Positions 59,709 to 64,000 of a DNA stretch of 64,000 bases are shown one piece after another (position 1 is the first letter of the stretch; each line of letters starts with the position of its first letter). The notes under the pieces were generated by a model. The model made no database searches. It was given only the letters and a program-made list of their open reading frames with translations, and was not told where the DNA came from. The position numbers were made by a program, and so were the translations under genes. Source of the DNA: Porphyromonas endodontalis ATCC 35406 (GTDB taxonomy: Bacteria > Bacteroidota > Bacteroidia > Bacteroidales > Porphyromonadaceae); assembly GCF_000174815.1 (NCBI RefSeq), contig NZ_ACNN01000020.1, positions 124,001-188,000 on the forward strand, written 5' to 3'.

Positions 59709-62009
59709 ATGAAAATTCGATCGATTATACTTTCCGTCTCTCTCTGCACTGTCGTGGGAGCTAGTTCGTTGCCCCTTTTGGCTCAGTTGAGTTTGGGAGG
59801 GATACCTTCTAATATCTCTACCTCTTCTGAGCTTCGCTCAGCTTCGTTTGGGGCTGAAAAGGTCATTACGTTGCCGGCGCCTCCAAGAGCTGAGATTGAG
59901 CGACTTTTGGAGGAAGAGAGCCTTGGTGCTCCCCTTGTGCGCGCCACCTTTAGGATGGGAATCCCACAGGAGGTTGACCTCTCCCCGAGTAATAGTGGCA
60001 CCCTATCGTACGACAACGAAGGGCGTTTGATTTGGGAATTAGCGATTCGGAGTGAGGGGGCAGCCTATCTTCAGCTCTTCTTCGATCGATATTCCCTAGA
60101 GGAGGGGAGCCGTCTCTTTGTGCTCTCTCCCGAGAGAAATATAGTGCGTGGGGCATTTGGAGCCCACAACAATACGGAGTCTAATAGCCTAGCTATTGCT
60201 CCTGTGGCAGGGGAGCAGCTTGTCGTTCGCTACGAGTCCCCAAAAGGCGATTACTCTCTCCCCAATCTGCATATTGGTAGTGTTTCTTATGGTTTTCGCT
60301 CTCTGATGCATGAAACCGCAGGGGTTTATAAGCCGGGCGAACCCTGGTTTGTGGGGGGGATAGACTGTGCCCCCAATATCGTAACGCATCCCGAACTCGA
60401 CAATGTGAGTCGTAGCCTCGTGCTGGTCGTTGCTCGAGGTAGTGTTGTCTTCTCCGGTGCTCTCATCAATAATACTGCCGAAAATGGAGAGGCGTACGTG
60501 CTCACAGCTTCGCACTGTCTCAACGGATCGTTTAGTTATGCCAACAACCAAGCTTATCGCGAAAATACGGCACGACAGTGTGTTTTTTACTTCAACTTCC
60601 GAAGTCCGACGGGCAATGTGCTTACTCGCCCCAGCGAAGAACAGACCCTCTCGGGGGCTGAGATTGTAGCTTGGGATGAGGATCACGACCTTTGTCTCTT
60701 GCGCATTACGGGGGTGGAAAAAGAGGACGCGAATTCTGTAGGTCGGGTACCGGCTTCTTATCGTCCTTACTTTGCAGGGTGGAATGCCGGGGAGCATAAT
60801 CCTCCCTATACGGCCATGCACCATCCTCAAGCCTCTACGGCTCGCTACACTCGCTGCGATAGTAAAATCCCTATTGTGGACTACGATGTAAAGAATAAGG
60901 CGTGGACTAACGCGCATTACCACATTGATAAGTGGGCGGTGGGTACCACAGCCGGAGGTTCTTCAGGCTCTCCCCTCTTAGATCCGGAAGGGCGCATTAT
61001 CGGAGGATTGACAGGGGGAAGCTCCTATTGTAATACCCCCTTTAATGACTATTATTTTGCTATCTCTCGTTGTTGGGAGGGCGCCAATGCGTCAGACGCA
61101 ACAAGACTACAACCTTGGCTCGATCCTAAGGCTACAGGCAAGCGCAATTTGGGTGGACTTGATCCCTATGCTCCCCTCAATCCGCAACGTTTGTCGCACA
61201 ATCTCTACTCGCTCCGGCGTGACTCTATTGAACGTACAGCAGAGTATGTTGCGCGCATTTCCGGAGTGCGCACCTTTTACCACCTCTCGGATAGCTCTCG
61301 TGTATTGGGGCTTAAAATTGTGGCAACTACGGGCGGAACTTTCCCCTCCGGGGATATAACTCTCTACAGTGGGGATGCGAAAGGACCCAAAGAGGAGCTT
61401 TATACAACAAAACTCCGTCACCCCAACTACACACATTTAGGGGGTAAGGCTCCTCGTACGCTCGGGGGAGATATGGAGTTTTTTGTGCCCATTCCTCAGA
61501 ATGTGACATTTGCCAAAGATGCTTATTTGTACATCTCGGTAACGGGAGCAAAAAACAATTCTTCAACGCCTTTGCAGCTCCCCATCCTACGAAGCAAGCA
61601 GCTCCCACGCTCGGGTAACTCTACACAAATCCTCCCCCTTGGGGCTAGTCTGTGGCAAGAGTCGAATAGCGGAAATTTGCCCTCAGACCTGCAATATACC
61701 GGATCGTTTTGGATCGATGCTATTGTTCAGCCTATTCAGAATGGGAATTCCAAGGAAGAAGACCCTGCAAAAGAGCGTCCCTTTATTGTCCTACTCGATA
61801 ATACGATGCGGATTGTTCTTCCTAAAGGGGGCTCCGGCAAAACTGCTGTTGTTTCTCTTTATACCATATTGGGAGAACGCCTCTGCCGTGTGACTACCTC
61901 GCAAAGCGTTACCGATGTTTCTCTCCCTCGGCTGGATTCGAATAAATGGGTTCTTTGGTCGATTGAGTACAACGGCAAGGTATATAGGAATTTAACCCAG
62001 ACTTTCTAA
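59709..62009 (+). CDS. Secreted trypsin-like serine protease with type IX secretion-type C-terminus
   Basis: A 766-aa exported protein. The start is the ATG at 59709 (MKIRSIILSVSLCTVVGASSLPLLAQ). A propeptide-like beta domain (about 50-200) precedes a chymotrypsin-fold catalytic domain. It has His in VLTASHCLNG (about 266), Asp in DEDHDLCLLRITG (about 325) and Ser in TAGGSSGSPLLDPEGRIIGG (about 419), resembling lysyl endopeptidases. After a linker beta region (about 500-690), the last 75 residues (FIVLLDNTMRIVLPKG, VVSLYTILGERLCRV, WSIEYNGKVYRNLTQTF) look like a T9SS C-terminal sorting domain. Cleavage specificity is not established. Confidence 0.85.
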   Translation: MKIRSIILSVSLCTVVGASSLPLLAQLSLGGIPSNISTSSELRSASFGAEKVITLPAPPRAEIERLLEEESLGAPLVRATFRMGIPQEVDLSPSNSGTLSYDNEGRLIWELAIRSEGAAYLQLFFDRYSLEEGSRLFVLSPERNIVRGAFGAHNNTESNSLAIAPVAGEQLVVRYESPKGDYSLPNLHIGSVSYGFRSLMHETAGVYKPGEPWFVGGIDCAPNIVTHPELDNVSRSLVLVVARGSVVFSGALINNTAENGEAYVLTASHCLNGSFSYANNQAYRENTARQCVFYFNFRSPTGNVLTRPSEEQTLSGAEIVAWDEDHDLCLLRITGVEKEDANSVGRVPASYRPYFAGWNAGEHNPPYTAMHHPQASTARYTRCDSKIPIVDYDVKNKAWTNAHYHIDKWAVGTTAGGSSGSPLLDPEGRIIGGLTGGSSYCNTPFNDYYFAISRCWEGANASDATRLQPWLDPKATGKRNLGGLDPYAPLNPQRLSHNLYSLRRDSIERTAEYVARISGVRTFYHLSDSSRVLGLKIVATTGGTFPSGDITLYSGDAKGPKEELYTTKLRHPNYTHLGGKAPRTLGGDMEFFVPIPQNVTFAKDAYLYISVTGAKNNSSTPLQLPILRSKQLPRSGNSTQILPLGASLWQESNSGNLPSDLQYTGSFWIDAIVQPIQNGNSKEEDPAKERPFIVLLDNTMRIVLPKGGSGKTAVVSLYTILGERLCRVTTSQSVTDVSLPRLDSNKWVLWSIEYNGKVYRNLTQTF

Positions 62010-62070
62010 GACTAGAGGGGGAGTGTGTAAATATCAAAGAAGCCCACTATAATGGGGCATCGCGGTGTCT

Positions 62071-62769
62071 ATGTGTACAAAGAAAGATTGGGAATTGGAG
62101 GTTTGTGCCTCGCAGTATTACGATGCTCTTGCCGCAGAAGAGGGCGGAGCGCAGCGTATTGAGCTTTGTTCTGCTCTTTCTGTGGGAGGCCTTACTCCCT
62201 CGCTGGGCCTTCTGCGTCAGCTCCGAACAAAACTCAGTATCGCCATCTTCCCTCTTATTCGTCTACGTGCAGGAGACTTTTGTTATACCTCGGAAGAGGT
62301 GGCAGTAATGGCAGAAGATATACGTTTGATGCGCCTAGAGGGGGCCGATGGATTTGTCTTTGGATGCCTTACCTCTGAGGGCGATTACGATGCGGATGCG
62401 AACGCAAAACTCCTAGAGGCTGCGGGGGGATTACCCTGTACTTTTCATCGCGCCTTTGATGTCGCCCCCCGGCGTGCCGCGTTGCTCTCTTCTATCATAG
62501 AGGCTGGGTTTGTTCGCCTTCTTACCTCGGGAGGTGCCGCTACGGCTCTTGAGGGAGCTGAGGAGCTACACGAGCTCGTGTCGCTAGCAAAGGGTCGTAT
62601 TAAGATTCAATGTGGTAGTGGGGTGATGGCGGATAATATCCTCTCTTTGGCACAAAAGACGGGGGCCCGTTGCTTTCATGGTTCTTTCCGTCGCCCCCTT
62701 GCGGATGGTTCTCTAGCGACAAGTGCAAAGGAAGTGGCACGTGCTAGGGAGCAACTTCTCTTCCTGTAG
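62071..62769 (+). CDS. cutC: CutC family protein
   Basis: A 232-aa TIM-barrel protein. The start is the ATG at 62071; a GTG two codons earlier is possible. Characteristic blocks: LEVCASQYYDALAAEEGGAQRIELCSALSVGGLTPS in order (about 8-43), IFPLIRLRAGDFCYT, GADGFVFGCLTSEGDYD, TFHRAFDVAP and RLLTSGGAATALEG. The barrel ends with IQCGSGVMADNIL. The family was linked to copper tolerance, but its enzymatic role is unsettled. A hairpin terminator overlaps its stop. Confidence 0.93.
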   Translation: MCTKKDWELEVCASQYYDALAAEEGGAQRIELCSALSVGGLTPSLGLLRQLRTKLSIAIFPLIRLRAGDFCYTSEEVAVMAEDIRLMRLEGADGFVFGCLTSEGDYDADANAKLLEAAGGLPCTFHRAFDVAPRRAALLSSIIEAGFVRLLTSGGAATALEGAEELHELVSLAKGRIKIQCGSGVMADNILSLAQKTGARCFHGSFRRPLADGSLATSAKEVARAREQLLFL

Positions 62770-62792
62770 AGAAGTTGTCCTTTTCTCTTTTG
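62752..62792 (+). terminator. Intrinsic terminator overlapping the cutC stop
   Basis: CAACTTCTC (62752-62760) pairs perfectly with GAGAAGTTG (62769-62777), followed by a T-rich tail. It lies between convergent genes. Confidence 0.7.
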
Positions 62793-62801
62793 TTTCCCTT
62801 C

Positions 62802-64000
62802 TTAGTGATAGGTGAGGGTAAAGAGACGCTCGGGAGCGAAAAGCTCCTGCGCCGTGCTTTGGAGTTGCTCTGCCGTGATGGCTTGTATTCGTCGCTCAAT
62901 AACGTCTAGAGCATCGTACTTACCATAGAACAAAACACTCTTACCCATAGAGAGAAAAGCGTTCTCACGAGCATCGCCCGAGATGGCAAGTTGTCCCATA
63001 AGTTGCCGCTTGGCATTGGCAAGTTCGTCCGCTTCTAGAGGGATAGAAGAGAGCTTCATAAGTTCGTCTAGCACTTTTTGAGTTGCCTCTTTGGCGTCTC
63101 GATGGGCGCATCCAAAGTAGATTGAGAAAAGCCCACCGCCCGAGAATATCGTGTAGTTGCTATCCACGGAGTAGACCAGTCCGGCCTCTTCTCGTAGGCT
63201 TAGATTGAGCCGTGAGTTCATCCCCGGCCCTCCCAAAATGTTGTTGAGCAGCGTTAGCACGATGCGTCGCTCGTCGTACATGCTGTAGGCAAATCCCCCC
63301 ATAAGTTGGTGTGTTTGGTAGGTGTCGAAACGATGCGTAACATGCCGTTTGTTGGGGAGTAGAGCAGAGGTGGGATCCCAAGAGAGGGGAGGGCGCTCTA
63401 TTTTTGTGGGAGGGGTACCCCCGAAGTGGTAGTTGCAGAAGTCGAAAATCCACGCAAGGTCGAATTGACCACGGAGACAGAGGATCATATTGTCTGCCCT
63501 GTAGTGATGCTGGCGGAAGTCTCTAGCCGCTTTGCTTGTAATGCGTTCTACCGAGGCGGTTGACCCTAGAATATTATGCCCGAGGGCGGTACCATGGAAC
63601 AGATGCTCTTCAAACTCATCGAAAATCATCTCGGCAGGAGAGTCTCGATAGCTATTAATCTCCTCGATAATTACCGTCTTCTCTTTTTTTAGTTCCTCCT
63701 CGGGGATATGGCTGTGTAGCACGATGTCTGTAAGTAGTTGCAGCGTACGTACGGCATACTTCTGCCCAAAGGCGGCGTAGAGGAAGGTCTCTTCTTTGGT
63801 CGTATAGGCGTTCAGGTCAGCACCCACCACCTCCATACGATGTATAATCGACTTGGCTTTCCGTAGAGGGGTACCCTTAAACAGCATGTGCTCTACGAGG
63901 TGTGCCATCCCGTGGTACCTATTGGGGTCTTGGGCTGCCCCTGTGTGTACGATGTAGCCGGCATAGGATATAGCGCTGGGCTCGGGGTAGTAGGCAATGC
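62802..64000 (-). CDS. M16-family zinc peptidase, N-terminus beyond the window
   Basis: Partial gene: the frame is open to the right edge, so the Met at 63908 is internal. About 399 codons are visible. The inverted zinc motif HLVEH lies in YHGMAHLVEHMLFKGTPLRKAKSI, and the third ligand Glu in TVIIEEINSYRDSPAEM about 75 residues on. The C-terminal half repeats the M16 fold (HQLMGGFAYSMYDERRIVLTLLNNILGGPGMNSRLNLSLREEAGLVYSV in pieces), with the substrate-binding Arg/Tyr segment. Such peptidases degrade peptides in the cytosol or periplasm; the location depends on the missing N-terminus. Confidence 0.92.
   Translation of the reverse strand, partial: IAYYPEPSAISYAGYIVHTGAAQDPNRYHGMAHLVEHMLFKGTPLRKAKSIIHRMEVVGADLNAYTTKEETFLYAAFGQKYAVRTLQLLTDIVLHSHIPEEELKKEKTVIIEEINSYRDSPAEMIFDEFEEHLFHGTALGHNILGSTASVERITSKAARDFRQHHYRADNMILCLRGQFDLAWIFDFCNYHFGGTPPTKIERPPLSWDPTSALLPNKRHVTHRFDTYQTHQLMGGFAYSMYDERRIVLTLLNNILGGPGMNSRLNLSLREEAGLVYSVDSNYTIFSGGGLFSIYFGCAHRDAKEATQKVLDELMKLSSIPLEADELANAKRQLMGQLAISGDARENAFLSMGKSVLFYGKYDALDVIERRIQAITAEQLQSTAQELFAPERLFTLTYH

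Overview
The window looks like chromosome from a Bacteroidales bacterium, most likely Porphyromonas or a near relative. Three things point there. Many genes carry the Bacteroidetes promoter box TAnnTTTG. The gene order lipoprotein - DUF6089 protein - uppS - bamA - ompH - ompH matches what I recall from Porphyromonas gingivalis. Lineage-typical families are present: a PorD/DUF4835 protein, a secreted protease with a type IX secretion-like C-terminus, DUF5103, DUF6242, DUF4834 and a six-gene Na+-NQR operon. Species assignment is inference; no rRNA is present.

Layout. 1-8264 is a leftward outer-membrane biogenesis block: partial SAM methyltransferase, VanX-like dipeptidase, two Skp/OmpH chaperones, BamA, UppS, a DUF6089-like protein and a DUF6242-like lipoprotein. 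About 8.5-17.6 kb is an integrative mobilizable element: two tandem IntDOT-like tyrosine recombinases, an AT-rich leftward cargo operon (GNAT acetyltransferase, HEAT-repeat/DNA-alkylation-repair-like protein, HEPN-like protein), two excisionase-like HTH proteins, a CHC2-like/Toprim primase protein, an oriT-like hairpin region and a MobV relaxase. 17.7-24.3 kb holds GH3-family, DUF5103 and acyltransferase genes, panB and guaA, with a 30-bp direct repeat between the last two. 24.4-28.5 kb holds tRNA-Arg, two paralogous lipoproteins, an O-antigen ligase-like protein and an AlkD-like protein.

28.5-40.9 kb is a leftward housekeeping stretch: mfd, ridA, rlmB, recN, porD, coaBC, a DEDDh exonuclease, dnaN, luxS, mtnN and ferritin. 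A three-tRNA operon (Asp, Leu, Leu) follows. 41.8-47.3 kb holds a D-2-hydroxyacid dehydrogenase, an outer-membrane protein, rubrerythrin, psd-pssA and a DUF4834 protein. 47.4-53.5 kb is nqrABCDEF. 53.6-62.8 kb holds an acyltransferase, then a chain with start/stop overlaps (tsaC-type gene, sugar-phosphate transferase, ClC channel) leading to fmt, the secreted protease and cutC. A partial M16 peptidase runs off the right edge.

The least explained part is the mobile element, especially its three-gene cargo operon (11374-13342). Its composition and gene content differ from everything around it and its role is unknown. Promoter, hairpin and repeat calls were made by eye. Family names come from motif recognition, not database searches.
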